Source of the DNA: Streptomyces sp. WM6386
Lineage (GTDB): Bacteria > Actinomycetota > Actinomycetes > Streptomycetales > Streptomycetaceae
DNA: 64,000 nt
Assembly: GCF_000972385.1 (NCBI RefSeq)
Contig: NZ_JXTE01000006.1
Span: 124,001 to 188,000, forward strand
Direction: 5' to 3'
Below the pieces are notes generated by a model, which saw nothing but the letters and a program-made list of their open reading frames with translations, ran no database searches and was not told the origin of the DNA. Positions 30,538 through 39,721 of this stretch are shown here, in pieces. Within the stretch, counting starts at the first letter, position 1. Each line of letters opens with the position of its first letter. Position numbers and translations under genes: made by a program.

Positions 30538-30646
30538 TCCGCTCGACCTACTCGGAGCGAGGCGCCGTTTACGTTGTAACTCCCAGTTCCTCCCACCCCT
30601 ATCCCGCTCCCGACCAGCTCTTCCGGACCAGTCACGGACCAAACCC
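30538..30646. other. short region without gene between terminator and integrase remnant
   Basis: Locally less GC-rich (GTTTACGTTGTAACTCCCAG). No tRNA-like cloverleaf and no obvious direct repeat marking an attachment site was found by eye. Confidence 0.3.
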
Positions 30647-30823
30647 TCAGCTCACAGGCTGTTGGCCCTGGCTGACGCGGTCCCACTCCTGCATGGACTG
30701 CTCGATGAGGCGGTTGGCCTGCTCCCGGACCCCGTCCAGGAACTTGGCGTAGTGGCGGAAAAGGAGCCGGTCGTGCCCTACGGCGGAGCCGAGCCCGGCC
30801 TGGCCTGCGGCTGGGCAGGCGCA
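30647..30823 (-). pseudogene. C-terminal remnant of a tyrosine (phage-type) integrase
   Basis: 58 codons are open between two stops and have no start. The translated piece AVGHDRLLFRHYAKFLDGVR followed by EQANRLIEQSMQEW matches the extreme C-terminus of actinobacterial tyrosine recombinases: the GH motif, then the nucleophilic tyrosine in RHYAKFLDG and the helical tail. The rest of the enzyme (arm-binding and catalytic Arg-Lys-His-Arg parts) is absent upstream. This suggests a decayed integrative element. The match is from memory of the family pattern, not a search. Confidence 0.6.
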
Positions 30824-30958
30824 TCAGTAGGGGCCACACGCCGTTTCCTCTTCTGGCCGTTTCCTTGCCACCTTCCCCACTGCGTGCAGCTGTCGCGCTG
30901 CATGCCTCAAAGACGGGGGAGTTGTCGGCTCGTCGGTGCCGCTGTTGCGGGGGTGCCC
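30824..30958. other. non-coding stretch downstream of the nSTAND gene
   Basis: No coding signal. It includes pyrimidine-rich GCCGTTTCCTCTTCTGG and GTTTCCTTGCCACC, unlike the surrounding base use, and may be debris of the same element as the integrase remnant. Confidence 0.3.
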
Positions 30959-33900
30959 TCAATCGTTGCCCGGGCACACGTCCCGGTACGACGCGTCCGG
31001 AATGTACGTGTGCCACTCGGCCGCTGTCAGCGTCGTGTTGGTGTGGGCGCAGATCCAGGTGGCGGCGTAGGCGGGGGTCACCCGGTAGCGCTGGACGGGG
31101 GCGTGGCGGCTGGTGGCGTAGAGGGAGGTGCCGTCCGTCGTGAAGGCGAGGGAGGTCATGGCTTCGCCGGGTGTGGTGAGGCCGCTGCCGAGGGGCTGCC
31201 GGTTCGCGGTGTCCCACAGCTGGAGGGTGCCGGAGTCTCCCGCGACGGCGAGGGTGGCGCCGTCGGGGCTGAAGGCGAGCGCGGCCACGGCTTCCGGGGC
31301 GCCGCTGCCGACGGGGTCCGGGAAGGTGTTGGGAAGGACGCCGAGCCGGTGGTGGAGACTGCCGTCCCACAGGGCGACCCGGCCGGACGCGTCACCGACG
31401 GCGACCCGGGAGCCGTCCGCGCTGAACGCCACCGCCTCCGTCTCCTGCCCGAGCCCCAGGGTCCGGGACGTGCTGCGGCCGGCGGGCGGGGCCGCCACCC
31501 GGTCGCCGCCGACGAGCAGGCCGCCGTCGGGGCGCAGCGCGAGGGCCGTGGCGTCGAGGTTTCCGAGGTCGGCGGTTCGGCGGTGGCTCGCGGTGTCCCA
31601 CACCTCGGCGTCCGTCGTGCCGGCGGTGGTGTCTCGGACAGCCACGAGGAGGCGTCCGCCGGGGCCCAGGGCGAGTTCCTCGACGGCGGCGGACATGGCG
31701 GAGGAGGCCGCGAGGTCCAGCGTCGTCCGTACGCGGGAGCGGCGGACGTCCCACAGGGTCAGCGGCTGTGCCGAGGTGCCGCGGTCCGGCGCGGTGACGC
31801 CGTAGGCGAAGGCCGTGCCGTCCGGGCCGAACGTCATCAGCAGGTGGGCGTCCGCGGCCGTCACCGGCCCGGCTTCGTCGGCGGGCACGGGGAACGCGGC
31901 GGTGGGCAGGGTGCGCAGGGTACGGCCGGTGGCGGGGTCCAGGAGCCGGAAGACGTAGCCGTCGGGCCGCTGTTCGGCGGTGGCGAGCGTACGGCCGTCG
32001 GGGCTGAGCAGTGCGTCGGCCAGTGCCGTGTCCCGCCAGGCGGCGGTGACGGACGGACCCAGGTCGAGGGTGTGGACCGTGCCGCCTTCGAGGTAGCGCA
32101 GTGCGGATCCGTGCGGGTCCCAGGCGAGGTCGCCCCGGATGCGGCGGCCGTCGAGGGAGTGGCGGAAGACGGGAGCGTCGGGTGCGGACAGGCGCCAGAC
32201 GGTGAGCTGTGCCGGGCCGGCGGCGGCGAGGAAGGCGCCGTCCGCGCTGAACGCGACGGACTCCGAGTCCGGGGCGTCGAACGTGGCGGTCTCCCGGCCC
32301 GACGCGAGGTCCCACACCCGCACGTCCGCGCCGGAGACCACCGCGAGCCGGTGCCCGCCGAAGTCGAACACGAGACGGGAGTTGTCGTCGTCGCAGCTGC
32401 CCGCCCCGCTGTTCTTCGTCCAACCACCGGACAGCGTACGACCGTTGGAGATGTCGTGGATCTGGACGGCGCCGCGGGTGGGGCAGACGGCGACGAGGCG
32501 GCCGTCTGCCGTGGTGGCCACGTTCGTCTCGGAGCCCGCCGTCGCCCGGAACAGCAGGCGGCCGTCCGGGAGGGCGCGCAGTTCGACGCGCGGTTCGTTG
32601 ACGGAGCTGAGCAGGTAGTCGTCGGCGGCGGCGTCGAAGGTGGCGATCTCCGCATCAGAGGCGATCGCCACATCGGGGTCGAGTTCCGCACCCGCGTCGA
32701 CCGCCGTGCTTCCGGTCCACCGGCCGGTGGCCAGGTTCCACAGCCGTACGCCCGCGTCGTCGTCGAGGGCCAGGACCTTCCCGTCGCGGCTCGCCGCCTC
32801 GATGCGCAGACTGTCGACGGGCAGCCGACCGGAGGCGATCGCCCGGTGGGTCACCGTGTTCCAGGTGTGCCAGGTGCGCCCGCTGACGCTCAGCAGGACG
32901 CGTCCGGAGCGGACGAGGAACCGTTCGGTACTGCCGCCGCCCGGCCCGGGATCCGTGAACGCGTCGCGCTCGGGCTGGGCCGGCGCGGCGAGCAGTGCCG
33001 CCCGGCTCTCGGGGAGCGCGGCGATCCGCCAGGCGGCCAGGCCCAGCAGCATGGCGGTGCGGGGATCGGTGGTGCGCATGCTGTCGGCCACCTCGGCGAC
33101 CCGCTGGGCGGCCGCCGCCCGGTCGTCCCTCTGCTCGGTGCCGTACTGCTGCCAGGCGACCAGCCCGATCACCAGCGCGAGGGCGAGCAGCGCGGCGGCG
33201 GCGGTGACCAGCCGCCGGGTTCTTCGCCTGGTACGGCTCACCGCGTGCCGCTCGTCGTCACGGGCCCGCAGAGCGGCGGTCAGGAACGCGCGTTCGGAAG
33301 CGGTGAGGACGGGACGCCATCCGGTGTCCGGCGTCCCGAACAGCTCCACCGCCCGCTCCAGCCGCACCCCCCGGTACAGCGCCCCGCCGTCACGTTCCAG
33401 GTCCAGCCACGCCCGTACGTCCTCGCCGAGGCGCCGATGGGCGATCAGCCGCCCCCGGTTCTCGTCGATCCATCGACCGAGCCGCGGCCAGCTGCTGATG
33501 AGCGCCTCGTGACCGAGTTCGACCGTGTCGCCGTCGAGGGCGAGCAGCCGGGCGGCGGCCAGTCGCTCGACGACCGCCGGAAGTTCGGGATCGCCCCAGT
33601 CGTCCAGTTCCGCGCGCGTGACCGAGCGCCGGGTGTCGGGTACGCCCTCGCCGGGCGTGATCAACCGCAGCAGCAGTCTCTGGGCGATGTCCGCCTGGCC
33701 GGGCGACAGCGCTCCGTACGTGTGCTCCGCGGTCGCGGCGATCGCGCCCTGGACGCCGCCGACAGCCTCGTACGCGGCGAGGGTGAGGATACGGCCGCGC
33801 CGGCGGCGCCAGGTCTCCAGCAGGGCGTGCGAGAGCATGGGCAGCGCGCCGGGCCGGTCGACGACCTCCTCGACGATCCGGGCGGTCAGCTCGCGTTCGA

Positions 33901-34786
33901 CGACGAGCCCGGCGACGGAGGCGGGCCCGGTGACCGCCTCCCGCAGCTCGGTCGCGGACATCGGCCCGATCAGCAGCCCGCAGTGACGCAACACGTCGGC
34001 GAGCCCGGGGTGGTCGGCGCATTGCCCGTAGAAGTCGGCCCGCATGGCGATGACCACGTGCAGCCGGGAGTCCGGCTCCCTGGCCGCCAGCAGCAGGTCG
34101 ATGAAGCGGGTGCGCTCGGCGCGGTCCCGGCAGATCGTGAAGACCTCCTCGAACTGGTCGACGATGAGCCAGGTGTCGGGGTCGCCGTCCCCGGGCGCCA
34201 GCAGGTGGCCGTAGGTGGCGGCGGGCCGCTCACCCGGTGTGAGGATCCGTACGACCGCGGGGCTCTCGCGCTCTCCGGCGGCCTCCTGGACGGCGGGGAT
34301 CAGTCCCGCCCGCAGCAGCGAGGACTTGCCGCTGCCGGACGCGCCGAACACGGCGGCGAAGCGGCGCTCGCACACGAGGCCGAGCAGCTCGGTGACGAGC
34401 CGCTCACGACCGAAGAAGAGCATGCGGTCGCCGGGTTCGAAGCGGGCGAGTCCGCGGTACGGCGACTTCGCGTCGTCCTCGGCGGTGCCCGCGCCGTCAC
34501 GGGCCGCCGCCTGGACCCCGGCGGTCTCCGCCGCGGCCTCCTTCCAGCGCGCTTCCCACTCGCCCGGGTCCGCGTCGCACGCACGCGCGTAGGCCCGCGT
34601 CACCGCCGCCGACGGGAGCCGCTCACCCGCCGCGGCCCGGGACAGGGTCGTCACCGACACACCGGTGTGCTGGGCCATCTCGCGGTACGACGGGCTGCCC
34701 GCCTTCTGGCGCAGCAGCCGTAGTTCGTGGGCGAACCGCTGGACCGGACCGGCGTCCGGGTCCACCGGGCGCTCGGGACGACCCAA
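30959..34786 (-). CDS. HTH - nSTAND NTPase - WD40 repeat protein
   Basis: 1275 residues. An XRE-like helix-turn-helix lies at residues 15-65 (YREMAQHTGVSVTTLSRAAA). A conflict/STAND NTPase follows: the linker YRGLARFEPGDRMLFFGRE, Walker A FGASGSGKSSLLRAGL, Walker B WLIVDQFEEVFTICRD, and the winged region ending ELGHEALISSWPRLG. One membrane helix (LVTAAAALLALALVIGLVAW) is near residue 520, then WD40-type repeats to the end (LAFSPDGATLAVAGDSGTLQ, LWDTA). The TTG start has GGGAG upstream. Such proteins are abundant in Streptomyces as signalling or conflict-associated sensors; ligand and output are unknown. Confidence 0.9.
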   Translation of the reverse strand: MGRPERPVDPDAGPVQRFAHELRLLRQKAGSPSYREMAQHTGVSVTTLSRAAAGERLPSAAVTRAYARACDADPGEWEARWKEAAAETAGVQAAARDGAGTAEDDAKSPYRGLARFEPGDRMLFFGRERLVTELLGLVCERRFAAVFGASGSGKSSLLRAGLIPAVQEAAGERESPAVVRILTPGERPAATYGHLLAPGDGDPDTWLIVDQFEEVFTICRDRAERTRFIDLLLAAREPDSRLHVVIAMRADFYGQCADHPGLADVLRHCGLLIGPMSATELREAVTGPASVAGLVVERELTARIVEEVVDRPGALPMLSHALLETWRRRRGRILTLAAYEAVGGVQGAIAATAEHTYGALSPGQADIAQRLLLRLITPGEGVPDTRRSVTRAELDDWGDPELPAVVERLAAARLLALDGDTVELGHEALISSWPRLGRWIDENRGRLIAHRRLGEDVRAWLDLERDGGALYRGVRLERAVELFGTPDTGWRPVLTASERAFLTAALRARDDERHAVSRTRRRTRRLVTAAAALLALALVIGLVAWQQYGTEQRDDRAAAAQRVAEVADSMRTTDPRTAMLLGLAAWRIAALPESRAALLAAPAQPERDAFTDPGPGGGSTERFLVRSGRVLLSVSGRTWHTWNTVTHRAIASGRLPVDSLRIEAASRDGKVLALDDDAGVRLWNLATGRWTGSTAVDAGAELDPDVAIASDAEIATFDAAADDYLLSSVNEPRVELRALPDGRLLFRATAGSETNVATTADGRLVAVCPTRGAVQIHDISNGRTLSGGWTKNSGAGSCDDDNSRLVFDFGGHRLAVVSGADVRVWDLASGRETATFDAPDSESVAFSADGAFLAAAGPAQLTVWRLSAPDAPVFRHSLDGRRIRGDLAWDPHGSALRYLEGGTVHTLDLGPSVTAAWRDTALADALLSPDGRTLATAEQRPDGYVFRLLDPATGRTLRTLPTAAFPVPADEAGPVTAADAHLLMTFGPDGTAFAYGVTAPDRGTSAQPLTLWDVRRSRVRTTLDLAASSAMSAAVEELALGPGGRLLVAVRDTTAGTTDAEVWDTASHRRTADLGNLDATALALRPDGGLLVGGDRVAAPPAGRSTSRTLGLGQETEAVAFSADGSRVAVGDASGRVALWDGSLHHRLGVLPNTFPDPVGSGAPEAVAALAFSPDGATLAVAGDSGTLQLWDTANRQPLGSGLTTPGEAMTSLAFTTDGTSLYATSRHAPVQRYRVTPAYAATWICAHTNTTLTAAEWHTYIPDASYRDVCPGND

Positions 34787-34923
34787 TCGAAGCTCCCAAA
34801 AGCAACAAAAGACAGTGCTTCCGGACTATGGCGGAACCGAACGGCATCGGACAACGCCCGGGCCGGTGACCTTGGTCACCGGCCCGGGCTTGGTGCTTCA
34901 CCGCACTCGGCGGCGTGGTGCTG

Positions 34924-36255
34924 TCACGCGTGCTCGTAGTAGGACAGGTGGCTCTTCCAGTTGAAGACCGTGTTGGGAATGTACGTACCGCCGGGCGGGG
35001 TCACGATGAACTGGTCGTCGAAGTTCTCGGGGTTCGCCTGGTAGGTGAGCCCGTCACAGCTGCCCATCTGGCGCGACTGGGAGTTCTCCACCTCGCCCAT
35101 GCACTTGCCGTTGTTGGCCATCAGCTCGTCGCCGTCGACGAACCACCACTGGGTGGAGTCGTTGTAGTTGCAGGTCTTGAGGACCGCGTAGCCGGAGGAG
35201 GTGTAGCCGAGGCACTTGCTGCCCTGGCCGATCAGGTAGCCCACCGCGCCGTCCTTGTTGTAGTGCGGCGTCTCGGCGACGTCCCAGTTGTAGTACGGCG
35301 AGTTCCAGCTGCCCGAGTACAGGTCGTCGTGCACGGGGGAGCCGGAGGCGTGGGAGGGAATGCGGAACTGCAGGCCGTTGGCGATCGGCTGGCCCCGCTT
35401 CTCGGCGATGACCGGCTCGACGGACCCGCCGCCGGTGTAGGCGATGGGGAAGGCGCCGAAGTTGTGGCCCATGACGTAGTTCAGCGCGTTCTGGACACTG
35501 CCGACCATGTTCGGTCCGGCCCCGCCGATGCGGGCGCCGACGGCCTTGATGGCCTGCCCGGCGCTCTTCAGGGTGGCCCGGACGCCCCTGCCTACGTAGG
35601 ACTCGTCCAGCTTGTCGAGGCCGGAGAACGTCAGCATCGAGACGGTCGCGTCGAAGAAGGCGCCGCCGACGCTCGTCCAGTTGATGTAGCCGTCGGTCAG
35701 GTACTGGAAGGCCAGCGCGCCCACGAACCCGCCGACGAAGGACGCGAACCGCACGCCCCACTTGCAGCCGACCGGCCCGGTGAGCGAGCAGATCAGCGTG
35801 GAGGCGAGGATGGTGATGGCGGCGTCCACGGCGATCTCCACCGCCCGCGCCGACAGGTAGGACCACTTGGCCTGTGCCACGTTGTGCAGCTTGCCCGTGC
35901 AGTCGGTGACGGCCTCCTTCTTCTTGGCCGCCAGGGTCGCCACCTGGTGCGTGGTGAGCGCGTACGAGGTGGCGGAGACCGTGCCCGTGGAGGAACCGGT
36001 GTCGAAGGCCGCGCTCTCGACGACGGGCCCGTTCGCCACCGGCCGTGTCTGGGTGCCGTAGGCGGCCTCGACCGCGTCGACCGTCCCCTCGCAGAGCTGC
36101 GTGACCGAGGTGGACGTCCTCCTGGCCGCGTCGGACACGCGACTGCCGATGGAGGCGTCGAGGAGCGTGGCGGCCAGGGCGGTGACGAGCACCGTGATGA
36201 TCAGTGTGCGTATCGGCACCCGTTGAAGCGGACGCCCGGTGAACCAGGTCAGCAC
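34924..36255 (-). CDS. membrane-anchored/secreted protein with ricin-type lectin-like C-terminus
   Basis: 443 residues. GTG was chosen as start because AAGGAG lies seven bases upstream; it begins just before a signal/anchor helix (RTLIITVLVTALAATLLDA). The central part has Gly/Ala-rich hydrophobic stretches (residues about 120-190 and again near 230) that could insert into membranes. The C-terminal 120 residues resemble a beta-trefoil: SKCLGYTSSGYAVLKTCNYN, STQWWFVDGDEL, GKCMGEVENSQ. The order membrane-active region then lectin recalls exported toxins or envelope proteins, but I recognise no named family. Confidence 0.65.
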   Translation of the reverse strand: MLTWFTGRPLQRVPIRTLIITVLVTALAATLLDASIGSRVSDAARRTSTSVTQLCEGTVDAVEAAYGTQTRPVANGPVVESAAFDTGSSTGTVSATSYALTTHQVATLAAKKKEAVTDCTGKLHNVAQAKWSYLSARAVEIAVDAAITILASTLICSLTGPVGCKWGVRFASFVGGFVGALAFQYLTDGYINWTSVGGAFFDATVSMLTFSGLDKLDESYVGRGVRATLKSAGQAIKAVGARIGGAGPNMVGSVQNALNYVMGHNFGAFPIAYTGGGSVEPVIAEKRGQPIANGLQFRIPSHASGSPVHDDLYSGSWNSPYYNWDVAETPHYNKDGAVGYLIGQGSKCLGYTSSGYAVLKTCNYNDSTQWWFVDGDELMANNGKCMGEVENSQSRQMGSCDGLTYQANPENFDDQFIVTPPGGTYIPNTVFNWKSHLSYYEHA

Positions 36256-36707
36256 GAATAAGCTCCTTATGGATGCTTTGTCCGGATCGGGAACGCGGCG
36301 GTGTGTGCGGGTGCCGCCCGAGGAACCGTCCCTGCCGAGGCCGGCGTACTGAAGACGCCGGATCGCCGAGTGGGGACGGAACACTCCCGATCCTGGGGTG
36401 CGAGAAGTTGTTGCTCAATCCCCCTTCCGGGGCGGCAACAACTCGGTGACCTGGGCGAATGCCGGACCCTACGGGTCAGGCTCGTCCGGTCGTACGGACG
36501 CTGGGCCGGTCAGGCCTGCTGACTCCTCATGGGGGCGGCAGTGTCACTGGGGCCCTGACGGAGCGACCACCACAGGCCGTCACGCCGGCTCTCACCGGAC
36601 TTGCACGGACACCCTCGCAGGCGCCGCAGGAACGAAGGTGCACTAATGACCCCCCTCAGCCTTGCCGGCGAAACCGCTCGGCCGCAGTGAGCTGTTCGCC
36701 GAAGAAG
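36256..36707. other. 452-bp gap with hairpins, no convincing gene
   Basis: Possible short frames on the plus strand lack ribosome sites and have poor third-position bias. The first 100 bp hold the promoter of the lectin-like gene, including a plausible AAGGAG leader. The main structure is the hairpin at 36406-36443. Confidence 0.4.
36406..36443. repeat. long inverted repeat with nested GC stem
   Basis: AGTTGTTGC (36406-36414) pairs perfectly with GCAACAACT (36435-36443). Inside, CCCC and GGGG around CTTCC can add a second stem. It lies about 150 bp upstream of the lectin-like gene, on neither gene's 3' end, so it is not an obvious terminator. It may be an operator or part of a structured RNA. 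Confidence 0.5.
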
Positions 36708-36749
36708 GAAGGGCGCCTTGTCAGGGAAGGTCCCCGGCAGGCGCCCTTC
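36708..36749 (-). terminator. terminator hairpin of the HSP90/TPR operon
   Basis: GAAGGGCGCCT (36708-36718) is the perfect inverse of AGGCGCCCTTC (36739-36749), starting 4 bp beyond the stop codon of the minus-strand TPR gene. Confidence 0.75.
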
Positions 36750-36752
36750 GCG

Positions 36753-39719
36753 TCACTCCTCGTCGCGCAGCCGGGCCGCCAAGGAGGTCAGGGGTTCGGT
36801 CTCCTCGGTGTGGCCCAGGGCGGTCAGGTGGGAGACGGCCGCGTCGAGGCGGGTGAGGGCGGGGGCGGGGCGTTCCAGGTAGAGGCCTTCCACGGCGCCC
36901 GCTAGGCGGACGCACTCGGCCCATTCGCCGGCGTCGTCGTCCCGTCCCGGCTCGCCGAGCAGGGCGAGGGCCTTGTCCAGGGCGATGAGGGCGTCGTCGT
37001 ACTCGCCGGCGTAGGCGTTGACCCGGCCGTGTTCGTAGGCCAGGGCGGTGTCCAGGGAGCGGCCCTGGGCCTCGTACTCGGCGGCGCGCGCCTCGTCGGC
37101 GACGCGGCCCGCGTCGGTGAGGAAGGCGAGCGCGTCGGTCAGGCCGTCGGAGCCCTGCTGCTGGGCCTGGAGCCGGGCGAGTTCGCGCAGGGAGTTGCTG
37201 ACGTGCTCGAAGCGCGGGGCCCGGGCGTGGGCGGCGAGTGCCTGGTCCGCGACTTCGCGGGCCCGCTCGAACTCGCCGGACTCACCGAGGAGTACGGCGG
37301 TCTCCGCGGCGATCATGGCGTGGCTCCCCGGATCGTCGTCCCAGTCGGCCGACTCGGCGGACAGGGTGACGAACTCCGCCGTGGCGGCCTTGAGGTCCTC
37401 CCCCGTGTGCAGCGCGCGGGCACGGGTCAGGCGCAGCTGAGCGACGATCCGGTCGTTCAGCTCTCCGGTGGTGACGTCCGGTTCGGCCAGCAGGGAGTCG
37501 AGCAGGGCGATGCAGTCCTCGACACGGCCCAGGTCGAGGCTGAGCTGGGCCGCGTTGCTGTAGGTGCAGAACGCGTCCGTCCGGCTGCCGCGGCGAAGTT
37601 CCAGCTCGGCGGAGCGCGTCAGATGCCGCAGTGCCTCGTCGGGGCGGCCCAGGTACATGCAGGCCTGGGCGACATCCCCGTGGAGGCGGGCGGTGTCGAC
37701 CGTGTCGGCGGGCCAGTCGGCGGCCAGTCGCAGGGCCTCGGACAGGTCCGCGTGCGCGGCCTGCGCGGCCTGGAGGCCGAACTGGAACCGGCCCCGCAGT
37801 CCGAGCGTGCGGGGCAGGTGCCAGGCGGGGCCCTGCGCCTTCAGCCGGTCCAGGAGCGCGTCGATCTCGGTGACCGCGGTGGGCAGGTTGCCGGAGATGG
37901 CGTGGGTACTGGCGCGCAGCAGCAGGGCGCCGGAGATCTGCCCGTCGAGGGCGTGCCGGGTCGCGAACGCGAGCAGCGCTTCCACCTCGGCGAAGACCGG
38001 TGCGACATGGGCCTCGCTGCCCGACGTCTGCAGGCGCAGGGCGAGCGCGGTCGCCCTCAGCCGCAGCAGGCGGGCCTCATGGTGGGGGGCGAGTCCGGGC
38101 GTCTCCTCATGGAGGCGGACGATGGACGCGTGCGCGGCGGTCAGCGACGCGGCCTTCGCCCCGGCTCCGTCGGCGCTCTCCCCTTCGCCGCTCTCCCCCT
38201 CGGCCCGCTCCGCGGGGATCTCGGCGGTGGCGAGCAGGGCGCAGGCGCGGGCGAGCGCCGCGTGACCCGGCAGTCCGGCGTCGTCGTACAGGGCCGCGGC
38301 CTCCTCGTGGAGGGCGGCGGCGTCGGCGAACTCGTCCTTCTCGCCCGCCCGGTTCCCCTCGTCGGCCAGCAGGTCCGCGCGCAACCGCAAGAGCGAGCCC
38401 ACGGCCGGGTCGTCGGGGTGGGTGTAGTCACGGGCGGCCACGAGCGCGCGCAGCCGCGCCCAGCAGGCATGTGCGTCCGGGTGCCCCTCCTCCTCGGCCG
38501 TTCGTGCCCTGAGGATGAGTTCGGGCAGCGCGTCGGGGACGGCGGCGGCCGTACGGACGACGGGCGCGGCGACCGGGGAGGCCGGGCTCGCGTCGTCGAG
38601 GCTGCGGGGCCGCAGGGTCAGTTCCAGCGCGTCCAGGAGCGGGGCCTGGTCGAGCCGGGCCCTGCGGCGGTCGGCGTGGGCCGTGGTTCCGTTACGGGTG
38701 TCGAAGCGGGCGGCGAGGTCGTCGGCGCGCTTGCGGACCTCGGCGCGCAGACCGGAAACCGTCCAGGTGCGGCCCGCGTATCCGACGGTGGGCAGTTCGC
38801 CGTGGCCGAGGGTTTCCACGCGCTGGAGGAGGACCTCCACGCCGGTGAGGAAGCCGAACTGGTCCAGCGGCGAGTCGACCTCGTCGAACTGGTTCCGGTT
38901 CTCGGCGAGCAGTTCCAGACCGCGTGCCTCGTTGCCGGTGAGCGCGCAGAACTCCAGGTGCCGGCCGACCTCCTCGGACATCGAGGGGTTGCGGCGGCAG
39001 GCGCGGTAGCCGACGAGATGCAGTTCGCGGGCCCGGTCGGTGCGGCCGGTACGCAGCAGGGGCAGCAGCGCGTACGAGGCGGAGCGGGCCGGCTCCTCCT
39101 TGCAGGACTCCTTCCCGGCCAGGACGGGCTCCCAGGCGCGCAGGGCCCGCTCGTCGTCGCCCGCCCTGAGGTGGTACCGGGCGCGCTGGCAGATCTCGCA
39201 GGCCTCGCAGTCGCTGAGCCGGGTGCGGGTGCGGCCCGCCCACAACTCGTAGGCGAGGTTGGTGTCCTCTCCGATGTGGACGGCGAGCTGGTACGCCTGT
39301 CCGTAGTAGGGCTGGAGGCCGAGGTCGGCCTTCTCGTACCGGTCGCGCATCTCCGTCAGCCACTGGCGCAGGCTGGTCAGGGGTATCTCGGGCAGCTGAC
39401 GCAGCGCGTGGGACACCCACTTGAACCGCCAGAACAGCATGTGCCGCAGGCGCTCGTCGAAGATGTCGGGCTGCTCGTCGAAGAGGGTGAGCAGACGCGC
39501 GAAGACGACGGGCGACTTCCGGGGTTCGGAGCCGTAGGTGTACGCCTCCTGGAGTTCGAGGAGTGCGTGGATGAGGACGGCGGGGTCCTCGAACTGCTCG
39601 GCGGCGTCGACGAGTTCCTCGGCGGTGACGGTGCGGGTACGGCCGTACGGGCGCCGGTCGTTCTCCTGGAGCGCCTGGAACAGTTCGTCCGTGTTCTGAG
39701 GGAGGGGTGCGGTCGGCAT
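36753..39719 (-). CDS. large TPR-repeat protein coupled to HSP90
   Basis: 988 residues of helical repeats typical of tetratricopeptide proteins, e.g. LHGDVAQACMYLGRPDEALR, AYAGEYDDALIALDKALALL and LALLPLL-type steps. Near residue 185, CEACEICQRARYHLRAGDDE has a CxxCxxC cluster that could bind metal. The ATG lies 2 bp after the HSP90 stop (TGACGATG), so translation is coupled. TPR proteins are classic HSP90 co-chaperones in eukaryotes; a similar client or co-chaperone role here is inference. No export signal or membrane segment. Confidence 0.82.
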   Translation of the reverse strand: MPTAPLPQNTDELFQALQENDRRPYGRTRTVTAEELVDAAEQFEDPAVLIHALLELQEAYTYGSEPRKSPVVFARLLTLFDEQPDIFDERLRHMLFWRFKWVSHALRQLPEIPLTSLRQWLTEMRDRYEKADLGLQPYYGQAYQLAVHIGEDTNLAYELWAGRTRTRLSDCEACEICQRARYHLRAGDDERALRAWEPVLAGKESCKEEPARSASYALLPLLRTGRTDRARELHLVGYRACRRNPSMSEEVGRHLEFCALTGNEARGLELLAENRNQFDEVDSPLDQFGFLTGVEVLLQRVETLGHGELPTVGYAGRTWTVSGLRAEVRKRADDLAARFDTRNGTTAHADRRRARLDQAPLLDALELTLRPRSLDDASPASPVAAPVVRTAAAVPDALPELILRARTAEEEGHPDAHACWARLRALVAARDYTHPDDPAVGSLLRLRADLLADEGNRAGEKDEFADAAALHEEAAALYDDAGLPGHAALARACALLATAEIPAERAEGESGEGESADGAGAKAASLTAAHASIVRLHEETPGLAPHHEARLLRLRATALALRLQTSGSEAHVAPVFAEVEALLAFATRHALDGQISGALLLRASTHAISGNLPTAVTEIDALLDRLKAQGPAWHLPRTLGLRGRFQFGLQAAQAAHADLSEALRLAADWPADTVDTARLHGDVAQACMYLGRPDEALRHLTRSAELELRRGSRTDAFCTYSNAAQLSLDLGRVEDCIALLDSLLAEPDVTTGELNDRIVAQLRLTRARALHTGEDLKAATAEFVTLSAESADWDDDPGSHAMIAAETAVLLGESGEFERAREVADQALAAHARAPRFEHVSNSLRELARLQAQQQGSDGLTDALAFLTDAGRVADEARAAEYEAQGRSLDTALAYEHGRVNAYAGEYDDALIALDKALALLGEPGRDDDAGEWAECVRLAGAVEGLYLERPAPALTRLDAAVSHLTALGHTEETEPLTSLAARLRDEE

Positions 39720-39721
39720 CG

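Noticed and set aside
30538..30646. Possible tRNA or attachment site next to the integrase remnant
   Set aside because: No acceptor or T-arm consensus (GTTCRANNC context) or matching direct repeat was found by eye.
30521..34723. A 1400-codon open frame on the plus strand
   Set aside because: It lies antisense to the nSTAND-WD40 gene. Its translation is Gly/Arg/Val-rich without any domain; such frames arise from GC-biased third positions.
36301..36905. Short plus-strand frames in the gap after the lectin-like gene
   Set aside because: No ribosome sites, poor codon bias, and partial overlap with the TPR gene on the other strand.
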